From assembly GCA_913009315.1 (NCBI GenBank), contig CAJVZA010000021.1, positions 1-26,153 on the forward strand: a stretch of 26,153 nt of DNA, read 5' to 3'. The position numbers and the translations under genes are program-made. The stretch is from an uncultured Hippea sp. (GTDB taxonomy: Bacteria > Campylobacterota_A > Desulfurellia > JAADFJ01). This document shows, piece after piece, positions 1 to 7,074 of this stretch (its first letter is position 1; every line of letters begins with the position of its first letter). A model generated the notes under the pieces. The model was not told the origin of the DNA and did not search any database. It saw only the letters and a program-made list of their open reading frames with translations.

Positions 1-20
1 ACACGACGCTCTTCCGATCT
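1..20 (+). other. Illumina sequencing adapter remnant (not genomic)
   Basis: The first 20 bases are identical to the 3' end of the standard Illumina TruSeq read-1 adapter (ending GCTCTTCCGATCT). Homology to the repeat copy near 14192 begins immediately afterwards. This is untrimmed adapter at a contig end and should be masked. Confidence 0.97.
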
Positions 21-128
21 TACTTCGTTAAACTTCTTTGAATTAACCCGTTAGTCCTTCAGAAGTTTGCCTTGTCTATAGAAAACCTCATAAAAAGCTG
101 TGAATTTGCTTATTGTGCAGTGGTCTCA
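21..128 (+). repeat. Family A inverted-repeat element, right half (partial)
   Basis: This stretch matches the right part of the complete family A element at 14048-14464. The shared block is CTTCTTTGAATTAACCCG through TTGCCTTGTCT, then ATAGAAAACCTCAT and a terminal inverted repeat ending GTGGTCTCA, followed by TAA at 129-131. Unlike the 14048 copy, it has no family B insertion at the TTGTCT/ATAGAAAAC junction, so it shows the uninterrupted site. The left half is cut off by the adapter and contig end. Confidence 0.85.
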
Positions 129-351
129 TAATGTATGAGTGCAAACAACGCAATGAAAGGAGTAGTCGGCTATTTCAAGCTGCGCAAACGAAATAATCGT
201 GTACTGCTATTGTCTCCCAAAGGACAAAACAAGAAGGTGCACGATGAAAGGTAAGTTTTAAGAAGTGCGCCTGGTTTTGTAACAAAAGAGACGATGGATC
301 AAGGCTCAAAATGATCGATTACCGATTAATAGAAGCACCATTGAAATTCAA
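129..351. other. Intergenic stretch without a recognisable gene
   Basis: The only open frame of note is 135-254 (+), 39 codons beginning MSANNAMKGVVGY and rich in Lys/Arg. It has no convincing ribosome binding site and I recognise no family. It may be a gene remnant or chance. Around 323-342 a GATTAATAGAAGCACC stretch resembles the right end of the family B repeats. Confidence 0.3.
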
Positions 352-379
352 TTGACTGTCTGCAGTAACTATTTATAAT
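352..379 (+). promoter_or_regulatory. Sigma70-type promoter for the HTH/PBP-like regulator
   Basis: A -35 box TTGACT (352-357) is followed after 16 bases by a perfect -10 box TATAAT (374-379). Transcription would start near 386, giving a leader of about 20 nt that carries the GGAGG ribosome binding site (391-395) for the ATG at 406. Confidence 0.7.
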
Positions 380-405
380 ATATCGATATTGGAGGAATAA
401 GCAGT

Positions 406-1332
406 ATGGATAAGAAAGATTTGCTTAATACGCACGATGTTGCGGAACTTCTCGGCATTAACGATAAAATTGTTTATACCCTTGTTTCTGAAAAGGGACT
501 ACCGGCAACAAAAATTACCGGAAAATGGCTTTTTCAGCGTAGCCTGATTGAAAAATGGCTGGAAAGTAAAACGATAAATTATCCGAAACCCGACCGCCTT
601 TCAACCTATAGCGGATTGCTTGTTATACTGGGCAGCAACGATATTTTGTTGAATAAAACCATAGACCTTTTCAATCAACTGAATCCCGGGCATGCGGCTG
701 TTTTCGGCAATCTTGGAAGCCTTGGAGGCCTAACTGCTCTAAAACAGAATCTATGCCATATAGCATGCAGCCATCTCATAGAGGAGAATGAAAGAGAGTA
801 CAATTTTGACTTCGCTTTGAAAAAACTTGGAACTATGCCCGCAACGGTAAATTTCTGTAAACGTGAGCAAGGCCTGATAATTCAGAAGAAAAATCCAAAA
901 AATATATCGGGTATCATGGATCTGGCACGCAAAGATATCTGTATAGTAAATCGCCCTTCAGGTACGGGTACACGGTTGTTATTTGATAAACAACTGCAAA
1001 AGTCCGGCATTAATACCGATTTGTTAAACGGATATCGCAATGAAATAATACGTCACATTGATGTAGGTATAGAGATATTATCTGGCAGAATAGATGCAGG
1101 GCCTGGTATCAGAGCCGTATCTGAGCTGCTTAATCTGGATTTTATTTCGTTCGGATGGGAGCGATTCGATTTTGTTATTCCAAAAGAACGGTTTTTTGAT
1201 CGCGAAGTTCAGCTGTTCCTTAGTCTGCTGCATGAGGATTCTTTTCGCAAAATGGCCGATTCAATTGAAGGTTATAATATTGATATGTGCGGCAAAACTC
1301 TTTTTCCAAATAATGAGACCGCTGCACAATAA
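406..1332 (+). CDS. HTH (excisionase-type) regulator with PBP-like molybdate/tungstate-type ligand domain
   Basis: 308 aa. Residues about 5-55 form an excisionase/MerR-like helix-turn-helix (LNTHDVAELLGIN, then KITGKWLFQRSLIEKWLE), the usual DNA-binding module of this fold. Residues about 65-295 resemble the periplasmic-binding-protein-like domain of cytoplasmic regulators related to molybdate/tungstate-binding proteins, including the NRPSGTGTRLLFD segment typical of that fold. No signal peptide is visible, so it is a cytosolic sensor rather than a transporter component. GGAGG lies 10 nt before the ATG. I infer sensing of molybdate, tungstate or a related oxyanion. The formate dehydrogenase operon 3.4 kb away needs Mo or W and is a plausible target, but no operator was identified. 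The last residues (ETAAQ) and the stop codon are encoded by the end of a family A repeat, so the original C-terminus may have been different. Confidence 0.8.
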   Translation: MDKKDLLNTHDVAELLGINDKIVYTLVSEKGLPATKITGKWLFQRSLIEKWLESKTINYPKPDRLSTYSGLLVILGSNDILLNKTIDLFNQLNPGHAAVFGNLGSLGGLTALKQNLCHIACSHLIEENEREYNFDFALKKLGTMPATVNFCKREQGLIIQKKNPKNISGIMDLARKDICIVNRPSGTGTRLLFDKQLQKSGINTDLLNGYRNEIIRHIDVGIEILSGRIDAGPGIRAVSELLNLDFISFGWERFDFVIPKERFFDREVQLFLSLLHEDSFRKMADSIEGYNIDMCGKTLFPNNETAAQ

Positions 1333-1408
1333 ATAGATTTGCAGTTTTTTTATGAGGTTTTTTCTATAGAGTAACTTTATTAATTCTAAGCGTTTTGGAT
1401 TTGAGACC
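1314..1408 (-). repeat. Degenerate family A end with adjoining family B end
   Basis: TGAGACCGCTGCACAATAA at 1314 is a family A terminal repeat preceded by TAA (1311-1313). It continues through ATGAGGTTTTTTCTATA and then directly into a family B end (GAGTAACTTTATTAATTCTAAGCG). This is the same order as the right part of the 14048-14464 element read in reverse, so it is an older, inverted copy of the same composite. The far side cannot be followed. The terminal repeat supplies the end of the upstream reading frame. Confidence 0.7.
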
Positions 1409-1693
1409 GATCTTCAACCATAACCCCTACAAAACGTCCAGAAAGCTTGATATAGCAATGTTTATTGCGTAATTAGCTCGCATTCGGACACTTTTGTCTG
1501 AACTCCGAAACGTAAGGACGAGTTAAGGAACAAGCTGGAAATATTTTCTAAATTTAATTACACTTCTGTAAAAACAGATTGTCTACATCTCGTGCATCAC
1601 ATAAGAATGAGACTGAAGAAAATTTAATCAACTCTTTAAAAGATCTTGCTGAAAGTATCAGATGGAGGACATTTTCTACTGAAAATCAAGCTG
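1409..1693. other. Intergenic stretch; possible gene remnant
   Basis: No intact gene. An open frame without a start codon runs from 1558 to 1707 (+). Its end reads like real protein (LINSLKDLAESIRW, then RTFSTENQAVSDF), so it could be the tail of a lost gene; I do not recognise the family. A small imperfect inverted repeat, TTCGGACA/TGTCTGAA, lies near 1492-1511. Confidence 0.3.
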
Positions 1694-4093
1694 TTAGTGA
1701 TTTTTAAAAAGGGGAGCTGTCTTTTTATTTTCCTGAACCGAGTATCCGATAGCATTGTACCCTTTGATTCTTCTTTCGTACATACGCAGAAGCACTGGAA
1801 CCTGAGCATCTACATAATCGTATATCTGTACGACCTTTTTATTGGCATGGAGGCGATGGAGACGCCCGGCATACTGTTGGATTGTCCCTCGCCATGAGAT
1901 GGGCATAGCTAAAAACAGAGTGTCCAAACGGGCATCGTCAAATCCCTCTCCTATATATCGCCCTGTGGCTATAAGTATTCGTTCCTCACCGTCAGGAATA
2001 GCCGCAAGCTGTTCGGTCAGCGCCTTAAGTTTCTTTTTACTCATGCCGCCCCTTAAAACTATGATGTTCTTTGTAAAACCCCTGAGCCGCTGAGCGAACT
2101 CCTCCAGGTGCTCTGTTCGTTCCGTAAGGACAAGCGGCGAACGCCCTTCATTCATAGCCTTTAGGAGATCGTTGAATATCAGGTCGTTTCTTTGGCTGTC
2201 TTTTGTCAGTGTCGCATAGATGTACTGGATACCGTCTCCAGTTTCTTCGGACATCCTGAAATCAGTATATCTTGGAATGACTATATGCTCAAAGGGTCTT
2301 TCCCGTGCCTGCCTTCTGGCATCTCCACGGAAACGGATAGGCCCGCACTGCATCATGATAATCGGGTGGTGACCATCTTTTCTCACAGGGGTGGCTGTAA
2401 GTCCAATCAAATATCTGGCCTTCACCTGTTTGAGAACTTGCTCAAAGCTGTATGCGGAGATGTGGTGACACTCATCAACGATAATCTGCCCGTATTCGGC
2501 CACAAGATCCCTGACAACACCTTTACGGTGTATGCTCTGTATCATTCCCACATCGATATAGCCGGTTCTTTCATCCCTGCCCCCTCCGATACGGCCTATG
2601 CATTTCATGTTCAAAAACATCCTCAACTGTTCGTACCATTGATCCATGAGAAGTCTCCTATGGACCAGAACAAGCGTATTCACCCTGCGCCTCGCTATGA
2701 GGTATGCGGCAATAACTGTCTTTCCAAAGGCGGTTGGTGCGCTTAGTATGCCGATATCGTGTTTCAAAAGCTCCGATGCTGCCTTCTTCTGGAGAAGTTG
2801 AAGTTCCCCTTTGAAATCTACTTCTATTGAAACTCCTGAAAAACGCTCGTCTTTTATATCAACTTTTATATTGTAGGCTTTAAGAAGTTCTATTGTCTCT
2901 TTGAGAGACCCTCTTGGAAGTCCTATATATCTGCCGAAGTCCTCGGCACAGGATATTATTCTTGGCTTTCCAAAGGTCGAAAGACGCATAGCCTGCGCCT
3001 TGTAAAACTCAGGGTTCTGGAAGGCAGATAGCCGAATGAGCCGGTTGACCATGGTAGATGGTAAGCTCTCTTTTTCAATATACACCATGTTTCCCACTAC
3101 GATCCTAAGTTTTTCAGGGAATCGTCCTTCGATTTCCACCTTTTCCTGTCTTTTCCCTGATGGTGGAAGGGTCCACGGATCCACGCTTCCTTCGTCAGTC
3201 AGGCTCATCCGTACACCAAGAATCTTACCCTTTCGTTGCGCCTCATAGACTATTGTTTTAACCTCTTCCTGCTTCATCTTCCTGACAGTGGAAAGGTATG
3301 TCCACCGATCCGGGTATGGCTTGAACTTCCGGTCAAGAAAAAGAGTGTTTCCCTTTTCACAGGGGCCTCGCTGCATTGGAAGGGCAATGAGGTTTCCGAA
3401 CCCGCCTTTTGACATGGTATCCTGATTCGGGAAAAACCTGTCGTAAGAATCAAGGCCTACATGACGGTGTTTTTCCATGGTGGAGGTAAGGATGGCCGAG
3501 CCAAGTTTTCTGGCGAAGGTCGCCTGTATAGGGGATTCAAAAAATATCCAGATGTGCCCGCCATTGCCCGAGCGGGAACGTTCCATGACTGCCGGGACAA
3601 CCATCTCTTCACAGGTCTTTAAGAACGCTTCGACATCATCCTTCCACGTTGTCTTGTCAAAATCCACGGTAAGAAACCGACACGTCTCATCAGGTAAGAG
3701 CGGATATACTCCAATAGTCTGCTTACCGGTTAAATGGTCATGAATTACCTCGTCTGTCACGGGTAAGAGTTCACGATTTTCGCAATCCGTGCATTTTATT
3801 CCGGGCTTTTTGCACAAAGGCCGATTCCATTCATTGGCGCAGGCTGGCGAATAGCCTGATTTCCCTTTTTTGTTTTCCCATCGGACTGCATAGACATCTT
3901 CCCGACCGCGAAAAAGACCGCGAAAGATAGCAATCTTGTCCTCCGGCGAAAATCTCTCAGCGACAACAGAACATTTATTCGGCTTTTCTTCGGGAATGCC
4001 TAAGAGCGCCCGGAGCCTTCCGTTTTCCTCCCTCAGATGGACACATTCATCAATGGCCGCTCTCAGTTGCTTAACTATATCCTCAGAAGCCAA
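1694..4093 (-). CDS. TOTE-type archaeo-eukaryotic primase fused to a superfamily 2 helicase
   Basis: 799 aa, domains in order: a short coiled coil (about 1-32); a Cys cluster (C85, C94, C101, C104), probably a zinc knuckle; an archaeo-eukaryotic primase-like domain with the metal-binding DFD (144-146), SGNGGHIW (174-181) and GNLIALPMQRG (about 233-243); then a DEAD/DEAH helicase with Walker A SAPTAFGKT (451-459), DECHH (540-544), LTATP (565-569) and motif VI QYAGRLHRLH near 740. This architecture is known from TOTE conflict systems and related mobile-element proteins, and a role in DNA repair, replication or element conflict is inferred. All core motifs look intact. It starts at TTG, six bases after AAGAGG. 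The gene is clearly GC-richer (sampled 60-base lines are 50-57%) than the flanking AT-rich genes, which suggests recent transfer. It stands alone, next to a decayed transposase. Confidence 0.85.
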   Translation of the reverse strand: MASEDIVKQLRAAIDECVHLREENGRLRALLGIPEEKPNKCSVVAERFSPEDKIAIFRGLFRGREDVYAVRWENKKGKSGYSPACANEWNRPLCKKPGIKCTDCENRELLPVTDEVIHDHLTGKQTIGVYPLLPDETCRFLTVDFDKTTWKDDVEAFLKTCEEMVVPAVMERSRSGNGGHIWIFFESPIQATFARKLGSAILTSTMEKHRHVGLDSYDRFFPNQDTMSKGGFGNLIALPMQRGPCEKGNTLFLDRKFKPYPDRWTYLSTVRKMKQEEVKTIVYEAQRKGKILGVRMSLTDEGSVDPWTLPPSGKRQEKVEIEGRFPEKLRIVVGNMVYIEKESLPSTMVNRLIRLSAFQNPEFYKAQAMRLSTFGKPRIISCAEDFGRYIGLPRGSLKETIELLKAYNIKVDIKDERFSGVSIEVDFKGELQLLQKKAASELLKHDIGILSAPTAFGKTVIAAYLIARRRVNTLVLVHRRLLMDQWYEQLRMFLNMKCIGRIGGGRDERTGYIDVGMIQSIHRKGVVRDLVAEYGQIIVDECHHISAYSFEQVLKQVKARYLIGLTATPVRKDGHHPIIMMQCGPIRFRGDARRQARERPFEHIVIPRYTDFRMSEETGDGIQYIYATLTKDSQRNDLIFNDLLKAMNEGRSPLVLTERTEHLEEFAQRLRGFTKNIIVLRGGMSKKKLKALTEQLAAIPDGEERILIATGRYIGEGFDDARLDTLFLAMPISWRGTIQQYAGRLHRLHANKKVVQIYDYVDAQVPVLLRMYERRIKGYNAIGYSVQENKKTAPLFKNH

Positions 4094-4425
4094 ACAAACC
4101 TCTTTTCAACAGTGGAACTTCGAGGGGGTCTTGTACGTCTCGATTTCACATTTTTTATTATTTTACTTACTGGCGAATAATGAATATGTAGTTTTTGAGC
4201 AATCTCCTTCATGGTGTAGCCGTGATGCACATGGAAAGTATATACTTTTTCGTTTCGTTCTTTTTTAGCCATTGTTTTGTCCATCGGCCTGTCTAACAAT
4301 TCAGAAAGCTTTAGCCGCAATGCAAAGCGTTCGATTCCCTGTATCTTTTTTATCGCTTTTTCTCTTTTTAAGTACAAACATATCTTTTCCAAAAATCATT
4401 TTTCCTTTCAGTTATTTCCATGGCT
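4075..4425 (-). pseudogene. Decayed REP-associated / IS200-like tyrosine transposase remnant
   Basis: The open part (from about 4392 down) encodes the C-terminal helix-turn-helix typical of REP-associated tyrosine transposases: KKERNEKVYTFHVHHGY, then TMKEIAQKLHIHYSPVSKII. In the same frame upstream, SHGNN at 4425-4411 resembles the conserved RGNN motif near the N-terminus of these proteins. Two TGA codons follow before the frame opens. The catalytic middle (HUH motif and tyrosine) is missing, so the gene is internally deleted and inactive. It overlaps the start of the primase-helicase gene by 19 bp. I am moderately sure of the family from the RGNN and HTH signatures. Confidence 0.55.
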
Positions 4426-4748
4426 ATAGTTTTTCTTTTATGCCAGCTGGGACAAATGTTTTATAAGTCTCCTATATCTTCTAATAAAATATAGAAGAAG
4501 TCAATAGATTGCAAGAAAGCCTGCAGAAACGGATGCATACTCGCATGTATGTCACCACTACTATGCGCACAGAGCGGCAAGGTGCTGCATATTCGCAGGT
4601 ATCCCGTCATGAGTCGCGGCAGCTGCTCATCTACCGTGCACTCGGATCACCCTCCAATCCGGGAGGAACAAGTAAAACGATCATAGCAGGCAGAGAGTGA
4701 AAATTTGCAGTGCCAACAGCAGTCTCTAATCAGGGTACGAGATTTCAA
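4426..4748. other. Intergenic stretch with no recognisable gene
   Basis: This is the gap between the transposase remnant and the end of the formate dehydrogenase operon. The 4540-4690 part is noticeably GC-richer than its surroundings and has a 63-codon open frame on the + strand that resembles no protein I know. No clear terminator was seen after fdhE. Confidence 0.4.
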
Positions 4749-5528
4749 TTATCCTATTTTCAGAATTGATGCCTCAACCCGTTCCGTTATCGGATCAAAA
4801 TCTCCAAATTTTTCTCTCATATCAATAACAGGTAGAGAACCGCCGCACTTTTTGCAATAGTATATTCTTTTGTTGCCCTTTACATAAATATCAATACTTT
4901 CGGATTCTTTTGTGCCGCATATGCTGCATCCTGTTCTTAAATATCTCCATTGCATATCACATCTTGGACATACCAATATTCTTGCGCTGTCTTCGGAGCT
5001 TAAATAACCGATATCAGCTATCGCCCCGCAAACGGGGCACCTGTTATCACGATAATTTTCTTTTATATACGAATTAATGCGGTAACCGTAGCGATTTTTA
5101 AACATAATCAATGCCGGTCTGTAAGTTTTATTGAGTAGAAAAAACAAAAGTTGATCTGACTCCTCTATCAAATCCTCATACAAAAACTGATATGAACGAA
5201 CTTTGAACTCGGCGAACTCTATATTTTCTTCTTTTCTTACCTGATTTTCGATTGAAGGTTCCAGATGCATAAGAGTTTCTGCAATCTTTTTGAAGTAGGA
5301 GAAATATTCTTTATCAATAGATAAGTTAAGATTTTGTATAAGAGGAAACGCAGATATGCTGATATTGCTAAAATGAAGCAGTTTGTTTTTTCTTATTCTT
5401 TTTATTTCGGCCCGCTCTTCTTTGTAAAATGCGAGAGCAATATGGTAAACCTTGGTCAAATCTAAGTTTTCACTCAGTCTGACCAAGGTTTCTTCTGTGG
5501 AATCAGGCAAATTGTTATTGTCCCGCAA
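4749..5528 (-). CDS. fdhE: Formate dehydrogenase accessory protein FdhE
   Basis: 259 aa. The C-terminal half has the rubredoxin-like Cys pairs of FdhE: CPVCG, CPRCDMQW, CSICG and CKKCGG. These bind iron in the family; the N-terminal half is helical. FdhE is needed for active formate dehydrogenase and is thought to help sulfur transfer or assembly of the Mo/Se-containing catalytic subunit in the cytoplasm before Tat export. The gene overlaps the end of the membrane-subunit gene by 14 bp, and its position last in the operon fits an assembly role. The start used is a TTG without a clear ribosome binding site, so translation may be coupled to the upstream gene and the exact start is uncertain. 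Confidence 0.9.
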   Translation of the reverse strand: MRDNNNLPDSTEETLVRLSENLDLTKVYHIALAFYKEERAEIKRIRKNKLLHFSNISISAFPLIQNLNLSIDKEYFSYFKKIAETLMHLEPSIENQVRKEENIEFAEFKVRSYQFLYEDLIEESDQLLFFLLNKTYRPALIMFKNRYGYRINSYIKENYRDNRCPVCGAIADIGYLSSEDSARILVCPRCDMQWRYLRTGCSICGTKESESIDIYVKGNKRIYYCKKCGGSLPVIDMREKFGDFDPITERVEASILKIG

Positions 5529-6303
5529 AAACGATAAGATACCTTAACGCGAGACCCCCGAAAATAATCATCAATCCTGTAGCTGCTATGCTGATTTTTT
5601 TATCTGATTTGATTTCAAGATAAAGAGGCGCTGCTATACCTATGATCAAAACGCCCACCCAAAATGCTCCGATATACTTGCCCGCTACCATAGATAACGC
5701 GGCAGCCGGTGCTGCTGCAAAACTCCAGAAAACAAAGAGTACCAAAATTATAAGTTCTAAAATACCGTATACCTTTCCTACCTCACTCAAAACATCGGCA
5801 TACTGACTGCCGCTTTTTGATAAAGAGAGAGCAGCCGCACCTGTAGTAAACGCAGATGCCAGGAACAACCAGGGAAGAAGAAGCGTACCGGACCAGAGCT
5901 GCATAGCGGAAACCGTAAGCAGCACTCCAACATAACTTGCCGTAAGTGCCGCTCCGATAGCAGCAAGTATTGCTACCCCTTTTGATTTTGTCAGAGCAAC
6001 AATAAACATTAAAATAGTTGTTATGGTTATTAGCCAAGAACCGATCCACATAACCGATGAGCCTCTATATGAAACGAACATATGCCAAAATCTTAGCGGT
6101 CTGCCAAGGTCAATAAGGAGCAGTAGTGACCCTGCTGCAAGCGCTGCAACGCCAATCCAGCTTGCCCTTGTCAATAGATCCGACGCATCATTTTTTTTAT
6201 TTATATAATAAGCAGTTAGGAATGCTCCCGTTCCAATTCCTACAAACCATAAATAGAGAACAATCCAAAAATTCCATTGTCCTAATACAATTGGTCCACT
6301 CAT
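5515..6303 (-). CDS. NrfD/PsrC-like membrane subunit of formate dehydrogenase
   Basis: 262 aa, almost wholly hydrophobic, with about eight membrane segments. It resembles the NrfD/PsrC family of quinone-interacting anchors, including the early WFVGIGTGAFLTAYY segment. It contains no heme-binding pattern like that of cytochrome b FdnI. In the complex it should take electrons from the Fe-S subunit and pass them to or from the quinone pool. Its ATG overlaps the stop of the Fe-S subunit gene (ATGA) and is preceded by GGAGG, so the genes are translationally coupled. Confidence 0.85.
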   Translation of the reverse strand: MSGPIVLGQWNFWIVLYLWFVGIGTGAFLTAYYINKKNDASDLLTRASWIGVAALAAGSLLLLIDLGRPLRFWHMFVSYRGSSVMWIGSWLITITTILMFIVALTKSKGVAILAAIGAALTASYVGVLLTVSAMQLWSGTLLLPWLFLASAFTTGAAALSLSKSGSQYADVLSEVGKVYGILELIILVLFVFWSFAAAPAAALSMVAGKYIGAFWVGVLIIGIAAPLYLEIKSDKKISIAATGLMIIFGGLALRYLIVFAGQ

Positions 6304-7073
6304 TTTTCCTCCCTGCCGGCTTTCATTCGTCTATTGACTGCCCATGCAATCGGTAAAGTAGCCATAACGGCGGCTGCAACAACTCCGCTGCCCCAATCAG
6401 CAGCAAGCTGCCCGCTTGTTCCTTTTGGGTTAGACGGCATTCCATATGCCTCAGGCTCATTAAGAAGAATATTTATAACGTACTGTCCCGATAGCTCTTT
6501 CTCGCCATATATTCCTGCCCCGGAAAACCCCTGTTCTTTAAGTTTTGCAATACGAACTTTTGCTTTTCTGATCATTTTATTTCTATCGCCAAACTCCAGC
6601 GCAGAATCCGGACAAGATTTAACGCATGCAGGCTGATAGCCGTTTTGAACGCGATCAACGCAAAAGGTGCATTTTTCGACTACACCCCGTTTTTCATTGA
6701 ATCTCGGCACCTCGTATGGGCATGCCTTGACACAATATCTGCATCCTATGCACCAGCTTGTGTCAACTACAACATAGTTATCGTTGACGTGCGCCATAGC
6801 TCCGGTCGGACAGACTGAAACGCATGGTGCATCTGTGCAATGAAGACAGGAGTTTCTGCCGAAGAACCAAAATGGGTCGTTGCGCTCTTCTTTGCCTTCA
6901 TGAAACGTTATCCTAAGCCATGTCTGAGATGACAGATGAGGGGGGTTTTCATAGCTTCCTCTATTTTCGGTTATCTCAGCTTCTCTGTCATTCCACTGTT
7001 TGCAAGTCACCTGACATGATCTGCATGCCATACATTTGCTTGAATCAAAATAGATTGCATAATTTGTGCTCAT
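6300..7073 (-). CDS. fdhB: Formate dehydrogenase Fe-S (four [4Fe-4S]) electron-transfer subunit
   Basis: About 257 aa from the ATG at 7073. Four ferredoxin-type clusters are visible: CMACRSCQVTC, CLHCTDAPCVSVC, CIGCRYCVKAC and CTFC...CVKSC, each a C-x2-C-x2/3-C(-P) set as in FdnH/DmsB-type subunits. The C-terminus has a single hydrophobic segment (VVAAAVMATLPIAWAV) followed by basic residues, a membrane anchor as in FdnH. An alternative TTG start at 7103 would extend it by 10 residues into the fdhA gene. The ATG at 7073 has GGAGGGA just upstream and begins one base after the fdhA stop (TAAGATG), so I prefer it. It relays electrons from the catalytic subunit to the NrfD-like membrane protein. 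Confidence 0.9.
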   Translation of the reverse strand: MSTNYAIYFDSSKCMACRSCQVTCKQWNDREAEITENRGSYENPPHLSSQTWLRITFHEGKEERNDPFWFFGRNSCLHCTDAPCVSVCPTGAMAHVNDNYVVVDTSWCIGCRYCVKACPYEVPRFNEKRGVVEKCTFCVDRVQNGYQPACVKSCPDSALEFGDRNKMIRKAKVRIAKLKEQGFSGAGIYGEKELSGQYVINILLNEPEAYGMPSNPKGTSGQLAADWGSGVVAAAVMATLPIAWAVNRRMKAGREEK

Positions 7074-7074
7074 C

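Noticed and set aside
135-254. Small basic protein of 39 residues as a real gene.
   Set aside because: There is no clear ribosome binding site, no recognisable family and it lies next to repeat sequence; the evidence is too weak for a gene call.
2192-2746. 184-codon open frame on the + strand.
   Set aside because: It is antisense to the helicase domain of the primase-helicase gene, whose conserved motifs show that the minus frame is the real one.
4509-4700. 63-codon open frame on the + strand.
   Set aside because: No ribosome binding site, unusual composition and no resemblance to any family; kept only as part of the intergenic description.
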